NCBI RefSeq assembly: GCF_023822005.2
Contig: NZ_CP098806.1
Span: 4,772,501 to 4,836,500 of the forward strand
Source: Dyadobacter fanqingshengii
GTDB taxonomy: Bacteria > Bacteroidota > Bacteroidia > Cytophagales > Spirosomataceae
Direction: 5' to 3'
DNA length: 64,000 bases
Each line of letters begins with the position of its first letter. Within the stretch, counting starts at the first letter, position 1. Position numbers and translations under genes: made by a program. Below are positions 37,102 through 46,495 of the stretch, piece by piece. The notes below the pieces were generated by a model. It worked only from the letters and a program-made list of their open reading frames with translations. It did no database searches and was not told the DNA's origin.

Positions 37102-37815
37102 TTACAGCTCCATTTGGAACAGTCCTGCTAAATGATTTTTTAATTTATCGGAAACTTCCTGCATATCCAAGTCCCTCCCCAATTCCGCCGCCATCGAAGT
37201 CACCGCTTTATCCTGAATGCCGCATGGTACAATGTTGCCAAAATAAGAAAGGTCCGTATTAACATTCAATGCAAAACCATGCATGGTAACCCACCGGCTC
37301 GATTTCACGCCTAATGCACAAATTTTCCTGGGATTTTTCTGCTCTTCAAAATCAAACCAGACACCCGTCAAACCGTTAATCCGACCGGCTTGCAGTCCAT
37401 AGTCCGCCAAAGTCAGGATAATTGCCTCCTCCAAAGTCCGCATATAACGGTGGATATCCGTAAAAAAATTGTCCAGATCAAAAATCGGATAACCTACGAT
37501 CTGGCCGGGCCCGTGATACGTAATATCTCCGCCGCGGTTGATTCTGTAATATTTCGCCTGTTTAGCCGCAAGATCGTCCTCACTAAGAAGCAGATGGTCC
37601 GCTTTTCCGCTTTTCCCGAGTGTGTAAACGTGCGGATGCTGGCAAAAAAGTAAATAATTGGGGGTTAAAAGCTGCTCGTCCGTTCCAAGATTCCGGTTTG
37701 CAGTTTTCACATTAATCGTCTCAGCAAAGATTTTTTCCTGATAATCCCAAGCCTCCTGATAATCAATCAGCCCCAGATCCTGAAAGTGAACGTGTTTATT
37801 GATGAGGGTATTCAT
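37102..37815 (-). CDS. lipB: Octanoyltransferase LipB
   Basis: Transfers octanoyl from acyl-carrier protein to lipoyl domains, the first step of lipoate synthesis in the cytoplasm. It has 237 residues. The substrate motif RGGDITYHGPGQIVGYPI is near 93-110, and the active-site Cys (in VPCGI, about residue 197) is followed by the catalytic Lys in DKAVTSM. The family signature is complete. It is first of a four-gene run. Confidence 0.94.
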   Translation of the reverse strand: MNTLINKHVHFQDLGLIDYQEAWDYQEKIFAETINVKTANRNLGTDEQLLTPNYLLFCQHPHVYTLGKSGKADHLLLSEDDLAAKQAKYYRINRGGDITYHGPGQIVGYPIFDLDNFFTDIHRYMRTLEEAIILTLADYGLQAGRINGLTGVWFDFEEQKNPRKICALGVKSSRWVTMHGFALNVNTDLSYFGNIVPCGIQDKAVTSMAAELGRDLDMQEVSDKLKNHLAGLFQMEL

Positions 37816-37903
37816 TTAAAATTTGTGACCAAATTATTTTTCAACGTCTCAATGTAAGTGAGTCATTTCTTATTTAACACACTTTCACATATAAATTGTT
37901 CTT

Positions 37904-38263
37904 ATGGCAGCACACAACGACCTCGGAAACTGGGGCGAAGATCAGGCAGCGGCGTTTCTTGCACAAAAGGGATTTGAGATAATCGAAAAAAATTATCGTA
38001 AAAGCCATTCAGAAATTGACCTGATCGTCAAAAAAGACAAAATGCTGATTTTCGTCGAAGTCAAAACGCGTAGCGGAACGGGTTTCGGGATGCCCGAGGA
38101 ATTTGTGAATGTCACCAAAGCCAGCTTAATCATGCGCGCTGCGGAACATTACATTTTCGACAAAGATTGGATGTACGACATCCGCTTCGACATTGTCTCC
38201 ATTCTCATCCAGCCCAATGGTCAGCCGGAGATCTATCATATTGAAGATGCTTTTTGTAAGTGA
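37904..38263 (+). CDS. YraN family (UPF0102) predicted endonuclease
   Basis: A 119-residue protein with a restriction-endonuclease-like core: GNWGEDQAAAFLAQKGF (8-24), then NYRKSHSEIDLI with the conserved Glu/Asp, and FVEVKTRSG (E-x-K). Family members resemble Holliday-junction resolvases, but the in vivo role is unknown. It is divergent from lipB. Confidence 0.9.
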   Translation: MAAHNDLGNWGEDQAAAFLAQKGFEIIEKNYRKSHSEIDLIVKKDKMLIFVEVKTRSGTGFGMPEEFVNVTKASLIMRAAEHYIFDKDWMYDIRFDIVSILIQPNGQPEIYHIEDAFCK

Positions 38264-38453
38264 GTTGTTCATTAACAGAAACTATGGAAATATTTGATCC
38301 TGCCCACTTTGGACCGCCTCCGAAACAGCATATCAGCATTTGAAATCCTAGGACATTACTTTATTGGTCGATTGCTGCGGGAACTGCTAAGTAGAAAATC
38401 GCAAACCCCACATTTACAAAGTTATGGTTGAACAATCCCCTTACCATAACACA

Positions 38454-39326
38454 ATGAACCATAACGCCTTAATGGATCGCAGGGAAATGATCAGGAAAAG
38501 TGCTTGGCTGGTGGCAGCGGCGGCTTCTCCGGTTGCTTGGCCGTTGCCCGTTCCGCGGTTTCAATTGGGTGCGTGCGATTGGTCTGTTGGTAAGAGCCTC
38601 AATCCCGAAGCATTTGATAGGGCTCAGCAAATTGGTTTACAGGGCATTCAGGTCAGCTATAACACCTCGAAAAATCCTAGTGGCCTTTCGGTTACTGATA
38701 CTTTAAAAACTATAAAGGCTGCTTCTAAGCGGACGGGCGTGAAAGTTTCGAGCCTGGCGATTGGTGAGCTTAACCGCGTGCCATACAAGTCTGCTGAAAT
38801 TGCTGAGGAATGGGTCTGGAATAGCGTGGATGCCGCTGCCGCGCTGGGTGTGGACGTCGTATTGCTTGCTTTTTTCTCTGATGGAGATCTTCGAAATGAT
38901 GAGAAAGGCAAGAAAGCGGTCGTTGCGAAGCTCAGAAAAGTGGCGCCTCACGCCGAGAAAAAAGGGATCACATTAGGCATTGAATCTTATTTGACAGCTC
39001 AGGAACATTTGGATATGATTCAGGCTGTTGGCAGCAAGTCGGTGAAGGTTTACTACGATTTCAGAAATGCGGCGGACGCGGGTAATGACGTGTTTGAAGA
39101 GATCAAAATGCTGGGCAAAGAAATGATTTGCGAGCTGCACATGAAAGAAAATGGCCAAAAACTGGCGCAGGGAACAATGGACTGGCCGAAAATAGCCGAA
39201 GCCGTAAAAGATATTGGCTATTCCGGCTGGATGCAAATCGAGGGCGCGACGCCGCCCGGAGCTGACATCATTGAATGTTATACTGAAAACAGGAAATACC
39301 TCGAAGGATTATTTTCATTCAAATAA
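38454..39326 (+). CDS. Tat-exported xylose-isomerase-like TIM-barrel protein
   Basis: About 290 residues. A twin-arginine signal (DRREMIRKSAWLVAAAAS) begins a few residues after the start, so it is probably exported folded. The remainder is an AP-endonuclease/xylose-isomerase-like barrel (sugar phosphate isomerase/epimerase family), with acidic metal-ligand residues in LGIESYLT, VYYDFRNAADAG, CELHMKENG and MQIEGATPP. Three in-frame ATGs (38424, 38454, 38472) are possible starts. It ends 3 bases before the dehydrogenase gene, so the two are co-transcribed. Substrate unknown, probably a sugar or keto-sugar. Confidence 0.85.
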   Translation: MNHNALMDRREMIRKSAWLVAAAASPVAWPLPVPRFQLGACDWSVGKSLNPEAFDRAQQIGLQGIQVSYNTSKNPSGLSVTDTLKTIKAASKRTGVKVSSLAIGELNRVPYKSAEIAEEWVWNSVDAAAALGVDVVLLAFFSDGDLRNDEKGKKAVVAKLRKVAPHAEKKGITLGIESYLTAQEHLDMIQAVGSKSVKVYYDFRNAADAGNDVFEEIKMLGKEMICELHMKENGQKLAQGTMDWPKIAEAVKDIGYSGWMQIEGATPPGADIIECYTENRKYLEGLFSFK

Positions 39327-39329
39327 CAA

Positions 39330-42239
39330 ATGGCGGATTTCACTAAAACTTTCCCAAAAACACATTTAATCACAGGCTTTCTCTGCCTGATGCTGTCATT
39401 GGGCGCAATGCGTGTTAGCCGCAATAACGCGCATTCGCCTCAAAAAAGCGCATCAGCATTCGCATCGCAAGACGATTCCTCGCGCCTTTATCTCCCCGAC
39501 GATCTGGAAGCGACCTTATGGGCGGAAGCGCCAATGCTCTATAATCCAACAAACATGGATATTGATGCAAAAGGCCGGGTATGGGTGACGGAAGCCGTCA
39601 ATTATAGGGATTTCAACACAAAACCTGCGGAACGGCTGAGTCACAAGCAAAAAGGCGACCGGATTATGATCCTCGAAGACAAGGATGGCGATGGGAAAGC
39701 CGAATCTTCCAAAATATTTACAGAAGACACATTGCTCACAGCCCCATTGGGAATTGCGGTTATTGGCAATAAAATCATCGTTTCCTGCGCCCCAAACCTC
39801 ATCATTTACACAGATTCAAATGGCGATGATAAGCCGGATAAGCGCGAAGTGCTGCTGACCGGATTTGGCGGTTTTGATCACGATCATTCGCTGCATTCTT
39901 TGGTTACAGGTCCGGATGGACGATATTATTTCAATACAGGAAACGCTGGGCCGCATAAAGTGACCGACAAAAGCGGCTGGACGTTGCGCAGCGGCAGTTT
40001 ATATACAGGCGGAACGCCTTACAACAAAACAAATGAAGGAAATCAGAAATCCGATGACGGCCGAGTTTGGGTCGGCGGGCTGGCGTTGCGTTTGAACCCG
40101 GACGGGACCGGATTGAAAGTGCTGGGGCATAATTTCAGAAACAGTTACGAAGTTTGCCTCGACAGCTACGGCAATATGTGGCAAAATGATAATGACGATC
40201 AGGTGATTACGTGCCGCGTTTCATTTTTGCCGGAAAATGGAAATGCGGGTTATTTCTCGGCGGATGGCACGCGTTACTGGCAAGCGGATCGCCGGCCAGG
40301 GCAGGACATTTTCACCACGCACTGGCACCAGGATGACCCCGGCGTAATGCCAGCGGGTGATAATTCAGGCGCTGGATCGCCAACGGGCATTGTCTATTAC
40401 GAAGGGGATGCATTGGGCAAAAATTATCGCGGAACATTGTTAAGCTGCGAAGCGGGCCGCAATGTAATTTTTGCTTATCAGCCAAAGGTGAATGGTGCCG
40501 GTTTTAATCTGGAACGACGGGATTTGATAAGCTCATTTCCACAAGCATCGGAGCGATATGAATGGTATGAAACCGATAATGACAGCCGTAAATGGTTTCG
40601 TCCGTCGGACATTGCAGTGGGGCCGGATGGCGCATTGTACATTGCGGATTGGTATGACCCTGTCGTGGGGGGGCATAGTATGAAGGATAAAAAGGGCTAT
40701 GGCCGCATTTATCGCATTACGCCGAAGGGCAAGAAACTGACGGTTCCAAAACTGGACCTTTCGACCACAAATGGCTTGATAAACGCTTTAAAAAATCCAG
40801 CGGTAAATGTGCGGGCTTTGGGTTTTGATGGTTTGAAAAGCAAAGGTGATGCAGCGTTAACAGACGTCAAAAAATTGCTCCATGCTGAAAACCCTTTTCA
40901 CCAGGCGAGAGCAGTTTGGCTGATGGCACAACTGGGAAATAATGGTAAGAGTGAAGTAGTTAATCTCTTAAAGTCTGCCAACGCATCACATAGACTAACC
41001 GCTTTCAGAGCGCTGAAAGCCATTGGTGCTGAAAAAACGTATTTAGCACAAATGGCTAAGGATCAGGATGCTGCTGTTCGCCGGGAAGTGGCGATTGCGC
41101 TTCGGGATGTGCCGTTTGCAGAGGCGAAAGAAAGCATTGCAAGCCTCATTAAAATGTATGATGGCAAAGATGCATGGATGCTTGAAGCGATTGGGACTGC
41201 ATCGGATGGCAAGGAGCAACAGGTTTATGCAATGGTTCGGGAAGCATATCCTGGGGAGCCGATCAATTTTCCGCCGCAGCGAGCCAATTTGGCCTGGCGT
41301 TTGCATCCGGTTGAGGTGATTGATGAAATGAAAGCACGCGCCGAAGCTTCAAAAGTGACTGTCGCTGAACGACGCAAGGCGCTCACAGCCATTGGTTTTA
41401 TCAAAGAAAAAAAGGCAGCGGAGGTCATGATCGCATTGTCAAAATCTGCCCTTCCTGACGTTGCTTCGCTTGCGGCGTGGTGGGTGAACTTCCGGAAAAA
41501 CAATGATTGGGCGGACCTGATCAATTGGGAAGAGGCAGTCGCCCAGGAAATGACGCCGGGTTACAGGCAAATGTTGGAAAATAAGAAAATCGTTGTGGAT
41601 AAAAAGCAAACTTTCCCAACAAGAATTGAAACTGCAAAAAAGATGGCGGCTGATGAAAATGGAGGCAATATGCTCGTGGATATGCGTGTGCAGGGACAAT
41701 TGCCCGACAGCATTGCACAATCCGTGAGTGACATTATCTTCAAAAATCCCGATCAGAATGTGCGTATTGTGGCCAGCCAGTTTTTTCCAAAAAATGGAAA
41801 GGTTTTGAAAACGGATTTCATAGCCAGAATGAGCCCTAATGTCTCTCACGGTGAAAAGTTATTTGCAAACAACTGTGAAGCCTGTCACAAACATGGTGCG
41901 AAAGGAGCCGAAATCGGGCCTGATTTAACATTAATACATAAGAAATTCGATAAAACAGGGCTTTTGGACGCCATCGTAAATCCATCGGCCAGCATGGTTT
42001 TTGGTTACGAAAGCTACACCATTGTCACAAAGAGCGGAGAAACTCTTTTCGGCTTTCTGATGAGCGATGGCGCAAATGTGGTTTTAAAAGATGCTGTCGG
42101 ACAGCAACATGCTATCAAAGCGGATCAGATCAAGAGCAGGGAAAAAATGGCATCATCTTTAATGCCTGAACCAACTGCATTAGGCCTTAATGAGCAGGAT
42201 CTGGCCGATTTGACGGGTTATTTAATGCAATTCAAATGA
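39330..42239 (+). CDS. PVC-type membrane dehydrogenase with C-terminal cytochrome c domain
   Basis: A 969-residue protein anchored by an N-terminal helix (about 11-28). Residues 50-460 form a sorbosone-dehydrogenase-like beta-propeller (YLPDDLEATLWAEAPMLYNPTNMDID at the start; VGPDGALYIADWYDPV near 428-443). HEAT-like repeats fill about 485-740 (AVNVRALGFDGLKS and similar). A PVC-type cytochrome domain follows with CEACH at 849-853 and the DAIVNPSASMVFGYESY signature. This arrangement is known from Planctomycetes and Bacteroidota and suggests oxidation of a sugar outside the cytoplasm with electrons passed to haem. Partner of the upstream barrel protein. Confidence 0.88.
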   Translation: MADFTKTFPKTHLITGFLCLMLSLGAMRVSRNNAHSPQKSASAFASQDDSSRLYLPDDLEATLWAEAPMLYNPTNMDIDAKGRVWVTEAVNYRDFNTKPAERLSHKQKGDRIMILEDKDGDGKAESSKIFTEDTLLTAPLGIAVIGNKIIVSCAPNLIIYTDSNGDDKPDKREVLLTGFGGFDHDHSLHSLVTGPDGRYYFNTGNAGPHKVTDKSGWTLRSGSLYTGGTPYNKTNEGNQKSDDGRVWVGGLALRLNPDGTGLKVLGHNFRNSYEVCLDSYGNMWQNDNDDQVITCRVSFLPENGNAGYFSADGTRYWQADRRPGQDIFTTHWHQDDPGVMPAGDNSGAGSPTGIVYYEGDALGKNYRGTLLSCEAGRNVIFAYQPKVNGAGFNLERRDLISSFPQASERYEWYETDNDSRKWFRPSDIAVGPDGALYIADWYDPVVGGHSMKDKKGYGRIYRITPKGKKLTVPKLDLSTTNGLINALKNPAVNVRALGFDGLKSKGDAALTDVKKLLHAENPFHQARAVWLMAQLGNNGKSEVVNLLKSANASHRLTAFRALKAIGAEKTYLAQMAKDQDAAVRREVAIALRDVPFAEAKESIASLIKMYDGKDAWMLEAIGTASDGKEQQVYAMVREAYPGEPINFPPQRANLAWRLHPVEVIDEMKARAEASKVTVAERRKALTAIGFIKEKKAAEVMIALSKSALPDVASLAAWWVNFRKNNDWADLINWEEAVAQEMTPGYRQMLENKKIVVDKKQTFPTRIETAKKMAADENGGNMLVDMRVQGQLPDSIAQSVSDIIFKNPDQNVRIVASQFFPKNGKVLKTDFIARMSPNVSHGEKLFANNCEACHKHGAKGAEIGPDLTLIHKKFDKTGLLDAIVNPSASMVFGYESYTIVTKSGETLFGFLMSDGANVVLKDAVGQQHAIKADQIKSREKMASSLMPEPTALGLNEQDLADLTGYLMQFK

Positions 42240-42243
42240 TCAT

Positions 42244-43113
42244 TTAAAGCCCTTTCTGGAAGTTTTTCCTGTAATTCAATGGGCTCATTTTCATGCGTCT
42301 TTTGAAAAGTTTATAAAAATGAGAAACATCCCCAAAGCCACTATCGAAAGAAATTTCTGACACAGGCCGATCGGTGGAAAGCAATTGCTGCACGGCAAAA
42401 TTGATCCGGTAATCGATCACCGTGTCCAGGAAGGTTTTGTTTGTAACCCTTTTGAAATACTTACAAAAGGCATTGGGCGACATATTTACAACCGCCGCCA
42501 CCTCATTCAGCACAATGTCGTTCCTGAAATTGTCCACAATGTAGCCCAGCGCAGCATTAATACGGTCTTTATTGCTGTTAATCTGCGTCGCCACAACGCC
42601 GTCCTGATCCAACAGCACAAATTCTTTGGACGCGGCGAGGTCTTCCAGAATATCCAGCAACAGCCACATTTTTCGAAATGAGTTTTCTTCAAGAGCCAGA
42701 ACGCTCATTTTCCTGCTGATCTCTTTGGCCGTCTTTCCAATAAAATGAATGCCGTGTGCACTGATTTTTAGCAGATTACGAATGTCAGACAATTCGGGGC
42801 GATCGAAAAATCCGTTGCCCAGAAAGTTCTTGTCAAACTGCGCTACGACGGATTTGGCATGAAAGCCAGGCATTGAAATGCTTTCAGATTTCCAGGAATG
42901 GGGCAGATCAGAGCCTAGCAACACCAGGTCGCCTGAATCAAAATCGGCCATTTGCTTGCCGACGTAACGTTTTCCTTTGCCTTTCAGGATCAATGTGAGC
43001 TCAAATTCCGGATGAAAATGGTAAGGCACGTCGAACTTTTCCAGCGTGAATGAATTAACCAGAAAAGAAGCATCAGACCCGGAATTGATGGTCTCAAATA
43101 AAGCTTTTATCAT
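42244..43113 (-). CDS. AraC-family transcriptional regulator
   Basis: A 289-residue regulator. The N-terminal half is a cupin-like sensor (YHFHPEFELTLILKGKGKRYVG, about 31-52) expected to bind a small ligand. The C-terminal 100 residues carry the paired AraC helix-turn-helix: LNEVAAVVNMSPNAFCKYFKRVTNKTF and then ISFDSGFGDVSHFYKLFKRRMKMSPLNYR, the second being the family signature. It faces the PhyH gene across 137 bases and probably regulates this sugar-related block. Confidence 0.93.
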   Translation of the reverse strand: MIKALFETINSGSDASFLVNSFTLEKFDVPYHFHPEFELTLILKGKGKRYVGKQMADFDSGDLVLLGSDLPHSWKSESISMPGFHAKSVVAQFDKNFLGNGFFDRPELSDIRNLLKISAHGIHFIGKTAKEISRKMSVLALEENSFRKMWLLLDILEDLAASKEFVLLDQDGVVATQINSNKDRINAALGYIVDNFRNDIVLNEVAAVVNMSPNAFCKYFKRVTNKTFLDTVIDYRINFAVQQLLSTDRPVSEISFDSGFGDVSHFYKLFKRRMKMSPLNYRKNFQKGL

Positions 43114-43250
43114 CGACTATTTTATTCGGAACGGTTTTGAAAAAATAAAAATAGATAATATTCACCATTAAATATCCATTATCAGCCTAACCATCAAACA
43201 TGAAAGAACCGAAATTTGAAATTGATTATTCCTAAACTCTTAAAAATTCT

Positions 43251-44069
43251 ATGGCAACCTTAACTGCTCCCGACCTGGCTGATTTTAAGGCTGTTTCTGA
43301 AATGCAGATTAATAGTTTCAGAGGAAACGGTCATGTGTTGATCCCAGGCGTGCTGAACGAGGCGGAAGTGTCTCATTATCGGGGCGTTATCAACAGCGCT
43401 GCAACGAAATTCAACACGGAAAAGCGGAAATTGGAAGACAGGGACACGTATGGAAAGGCTTTTTTGCAGATCACCAATCTGTGGGAAGTGGATGAAAACG
43501 TGAAAGCTTATGCGCTTGCCAAACGCTTCGGGAAAATTGCGGCGGATCTGCTGGGCGTTGAGAATGTCAGAATTTACCACGACCAGGCTCTGTACAAGGA
43601 GCCTGGCGGTGGGTTTACACCGTGGCACCAAGACCAATATTACTGGCCTGTCGACACCAGTAACACCATTACCATGTGGATGCCGCTGATCGACATAGAT
43701 GTGGATATGGGTATGCTCACATTTGCGTCAGGGTCGCACCAAGCCGGTTTTGTAGAAAATGTGCCGATTTCGGATGAATCGGAGGCAATGCTCGAAAAAT
43801 TTATTCAGGACAAAGGTTTCAAAATCGCCCGCGCGCAAACCATGAAAGCGGGCGACGCAACCTGGCATTACGGCTGGACATTGCATTCAGCGCCGGGAAA
43901 TAAATCCAGAGACATCATGCGGGAAGTAATGACCGTCATTTTTATAGCCGACGGCGCCAAAGTAACCGAGCCTAAAAACAAGCATCAGGAAGCCGACCGC
44001 CAGCGCTGGATGTGCGGCTTACCAGCCGGCAGCGCTTTAAATTCTCCACTCAATCCATTGATCCTCTAA
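43251..44069 (+). CDS. Phytanoyl-CoA dioxygenase (PhyH) family protein
   Basis: A 272-residue predicted Fe(II)/2-oxoglutarate dioxygenase. WHQDQYYWP (about 124-132) gives the His-x-Asp pair and HYGWTLHSAPGNKS (about 204-217) the distal His with a following Arg (SRDIMRE). It is divergent from the AraC regulator and followed 77 bases later by the rhamnose-mutarotase-like gene. The substrate is probably a small sugar or acid in this locus, but that is context only. Confidence 0.87.
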   Translation: MATLTAPDLADFKAVSEMQINSFRGNGHVLIPGVLNEAEVSHYRGVINSAATKFNTEKRKLEDRDTYGKAFLQITNLWEVDENVKAYALAKRFGKIAADLLGVENVRIYHDQALYKEPGGGFTPWHQDQYYWPVDTSNTITMWMPLIDIDVDMGMLTFASGSHQAGFVENVPISDESEAMLEKFIQDKGFKIARAQTMKAGDATWHYGWTLHSAPGNKSRDIMREVMTVIFIADGAKVTEPKNKHQEADRQRWMCGLPAGSALNSPLNPLIL

Positions 44070-44146
44070 GAAAAATATTTGATGAGGCAGCATTAGAAAT
44101 GTGCCGGACAGAGGCTTAAACGTTTTAGGGTTTAAAAAGTCGCTTC

Positions 44147-44467
44147 ATGGATCAAGACACCATTTCAGCATTTCGAATGCAATTAAAGCCGGGCAACGAG
44201 GCAGAATACAAAAAACGCCATGACGAAATCTGGCCGGAACTGGCTGAATTACTTAAAAACGCGGGCATTAAGGAATATTATATTTTTCTGGATCCGGTCA
44301 CGCTGGCACTTTTTGCATTTCAAAAAAAGGGAAGCAACGATCAAACAGCAGGCCTCTCTTCTTTACCCATTATGAAAAAATGGTGGGACTATATGGCTGA
44401 TTTAATGGAAGTTAATGACGATAATTCACCGAAAACGGTTTCTTGTCCAGAAGTTTTCCGGTTATAA
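44147..44467 (+). CDS. rhaM: L-rhamnose mutarotase family protein
   Basis: A 106-residue ferredoxin-like dimeric protein of the RhaM family, which interconverts alpha and beta anomers of L-rhamnose or related deoxysugars. The motif KPGNEAEYKKRHDEIWPEL (14-32) holds the catalytic His, and MKKWWDYMADLME near the end is typical. No rhamnose isomerase or kinase is nearby, so the true sugar may differ. It precedes the cytochrome fusion gene by 25 bases. Confidence 0.85.
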   Translation: MDQDTISAFRMQLKPGNEAEYKKRHDEIWPELAELLKNAGIKEYYIFLDPVTLALFAFQKKGSNDQTAGLSSLPIMKKWWDYMADLMEVNDDNSPKTVSCPEVFRL

Positions 44468-44492
44468 ATGTTATCCTAATCCTTAACCCTCC

Positions 44493-45992
44493 ATGCTGCA
44501 AATCCTTTTACAGTCGTCGTCCTGGGCGCTTTTTGTTGGTAGATTTCATCCCGTGCTTGTGCATTTGCCCATCGGGTTTTTGCTGATCGCTGCACTGCTC
44601 GAAATCGGACGGCGCACGGGCAAGGTTTCGGTTAGTGAGGGAACTGTCTCTTTTATTCTTTTTTGGTCAGCCATAAGTGCCACTTTTGCGTGCATTGCGG
44701 GATATTTATTGTCATTGGGAGGCGGTTACGATGCTGACTTGCTGAGTGACCATATGTGGCAGGGCATAGGCGTTGCTGTTTTTGCATGGATTGCCTGGCT
44801 TGTAAAGTCGGATCGCTTTCAGCGTGTAATCCCTTTTAGTTCAATGATTTATTTGCCTGCATTTGCCATAGCAACATTGTTATTGCTTTCTGCAGGACAC
44901 GACGGCGGGTCACTTACGCATGGCGAAGAATATTTGACCCAATATACGCCGGAACCATTCCGAAGCCTTGCGGGAATGTCACCGGCCAAAGAAGCAATCA
45001 CGGAAATCAAGCCATTGGCCGACGTCAACCAGGCACTGGTTTACAAGGATGTGGTGCGGCCGATCCTGGAAATGCGGTGCGTGCAATGCCACAATGAAAG
45101 CAAGCAAAAAGGCGATTTAAGAATGGATCAGCTGGCATTGTTAATAAAAGGAGGCGAAGGCGGACCCGCATTTGTTGCCGGAAAAAGCGCCGAAAGCGAT
45201 ATGATCAAGCGCTGCCTGCTTCCCGAAAACGACGACGACCATATGCCGCCAAAAGGCAAGCCTCAATTGACAACAGATCAGATCACATTAATTTCCTGGT
45301 GGATCGATCAGGGAGCGCCTGCCGATAAGAAAGTGGCCGAACTGACTATTTCCGAACAAGTGAAGCCTGCTTTGGCTGTATTAGGAACGGGTGGAGCGGG
45401 CAATGCCGCAGCAAAAAGCACAGTTTCCGCCATTCAGAATGTCAAGGTCCCGGCAGCAAATGAAAAAGATGTAGATGCGCTAAGAAAAGCCGGACTGATT
45501 GTAAACGCATTGGCTCAAGATCAGAACTTACTGGAAGTCAGCGCGGTAAATGCGCCTAATTTTAGCGATAAGGATATGGCTTTACTCGCACCGGTGGCTC
45601 AGCAAATTGCCTGGCTGAAATTGGGCGACACCAAGATAACAGACGCTGCATTGAAAGAATTGCCAAAGCTTAAAAATCTCAATAAACTGCATTTGGAGCA
45701 CACAGGTGTAACCGATGCGGGCATTGCAAATTTGAAAAGCCTGCCTTTGCTGGAATACATTAATCTGGTGGATACGAAGGTTGGCGACGCCGGGCTCAGG
45801 GAAGCGGCAACATTTAAAGGGCTTCGTTCCGTTTACGTTTGGCAGTCGGCCGTGACGGATTCCGCTGTGAGTGAGGTGAGTAGAAAGAATCCGAATCTTC
45901 TGGTCGTGAGTGGTTTTAATGAAGCAGCTGTTGCAGCATTTTTGAAAGCAGGGGACACAACCGCAATAAAGGCAAAATCAAAGGCACCATAA
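44493..45992 (+). CDS. DUF2231 membrane / PSCyt1 cytochrome / LRR-like fusion protein
   Basis: A 499-residue protein in three parts. The first 140 residues hold four membrane helices with FHPVLVHLPIGFLL (DUF2231-like). A planctomycete-type cytochrome domain follows with CVQCH at 196-200, GDLRMD, and MPPKGKPQLTTDQITLISWWIDQGAP (about 249-274). The C-terminal part (about 330-490) has degenerate leucine-rich repeats (LKNLNKLHLEHTGVTDAGIANLKSLPLLEYINLVDTKV). It is likely inserted in the inner membrane with the haem domain outside, and may accept electrons from the dehydrogenase encoded nearby. Function is inferred only. Confidence 0.82.
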   Translation: MLQILLQSSSWALFVGRFHPVLVHLPIGFLLIAALLEIGRRTGKVSVSEGTVSFILFWSAISATFACIAGYLLSLGGGYDADLLSDHMWQGIGVAVFAWIAWLVKSDRFQRVIPFSSMIYLPAFAIATLLLLSAGHDGGSLTHGEEYLTQYTPEPFRSLAGMSPAKEAITEIKPLADVNQALVYKDVVRPILEMRCVQCHNESKQKGDLRMDQLALLIKGGEGGPAFVAGKSAESDMIKRCLLPENDDDHMPPKGKPQLTTDQITLISWWIDQGAPADKKVAELTISEQVKPALAVLGTGGAGNAAAKSTVSAIQNVKVPAANEKDVDALRKAGLIVNALAQDQNLLEVSAVNAPNFSDKDMALLAPVAQQIAWLKLGDTKITDAALKELPKLKNLNKLHLEHTGVTDAGIANLKSLPLLEYINLVDTKVGDAGLREAATFKGLRSVYVWQSAVTDSAVSEVSRKNPNLLVVSGFNEAAVAAFLKAGDTTAIKAKSKAP

Positions 45993-46048
45993 TTGCAATG
46001 TTGCAATCTTATTTTTTCTAACTTGCATCCTTGTAATCCGCCGAAAAT

Positions 46049-46495
46049 ATGAAAAACACACACTTCCTGATCGCCAGGGAGGAATCTGATGTCCGGACCT
46101 TGTTCCTGGGCGCTTTTATCGCGCATATTGATGGCCGCAAGGCAACTTCTCTCAAAGACTTTTACGAAGAAATTTCAACAGCCATGCATTTCCCCGAGTA
46201 TGATGGGAAAAACCTGGATGCGCTGGACGAAATGTTGAATGATCTGGAATGGATCAAGGAACAAAAAGTGATTATATATATTGAAAATTCGGCTGATTGG
46301 CTCGCAAAGGAGAAATCGGAAGAAAAACTGTTGTCTGTAATCGACATTCTGGACGCGACTGCTGAGGATTGGAAATGGATGGACGAGGAAGAAGAAAATA
46401 CGCCTAAAAAAGAATTGCAAATCATTTTTCATGATTCGGAGCGTATCCGGGCATTGCTGGAAGAGCAGGAAATTCCTTATTGGGTTTTAAGCTGA
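46049..46495 (+). CDS. Barstar-family protein
   Basis: A 148-residue protein with the barstar fold signature: DGRKATSLKDFYEEISTAMHFPEYDGKNLDALDEMLNDLEWI (about 30-72). Barstar inhibits the ribonuclease barnase, but no barnase-like gene is adjacent. The C-terminal part is longer than in classical barstar and is highly acidic. Its 3' end overlaps the convergent pnuC gene by 19 bases. An inverted repeat ATTGCAA/TTGCAAT lies upstream at 45992-46007. Confidence 0.85.
   Translation: MKNTHFLIAREESDVRTLFLGAFIAHIDGRKATSLKDFYEEISTAMHFPEYDGKNLDALDEMLNDLEWIKEQKVIIYIENSADWLAKEKSEEKLLSVIDILDATAEDWKWMDEEEENTPKKELQIIFHDSERIRALLEEQEIPYWVLS

Noticed and set aside
38284..38343. 19-codon frame MEIFDPAHFGPPPKQHISI
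   Set aside because: Too short, with no regulatory structure or coding signal beyond a start and stop.
38454..42239. Polysaccharide utilisation locus
   Set aside because: No SusC/SusD pair or clustered glycoside hydrolases are present, so the block is described as an oxidative sugar module instead.
45992..46007. Inverted repeat ATTGCAA-TG-TTGCAAT after the DUF2231 fusion gene
   Set aside because: Considered as a terminator or operator, but the stem is short and AT-rich and the T run is offset, so it is not called as a separate feature.
46049..46495. Barstar gene as part of a barnase-barstar immunity module
   Set aside because: No barnase-like or polymorphic-toxin gene is adjacent.
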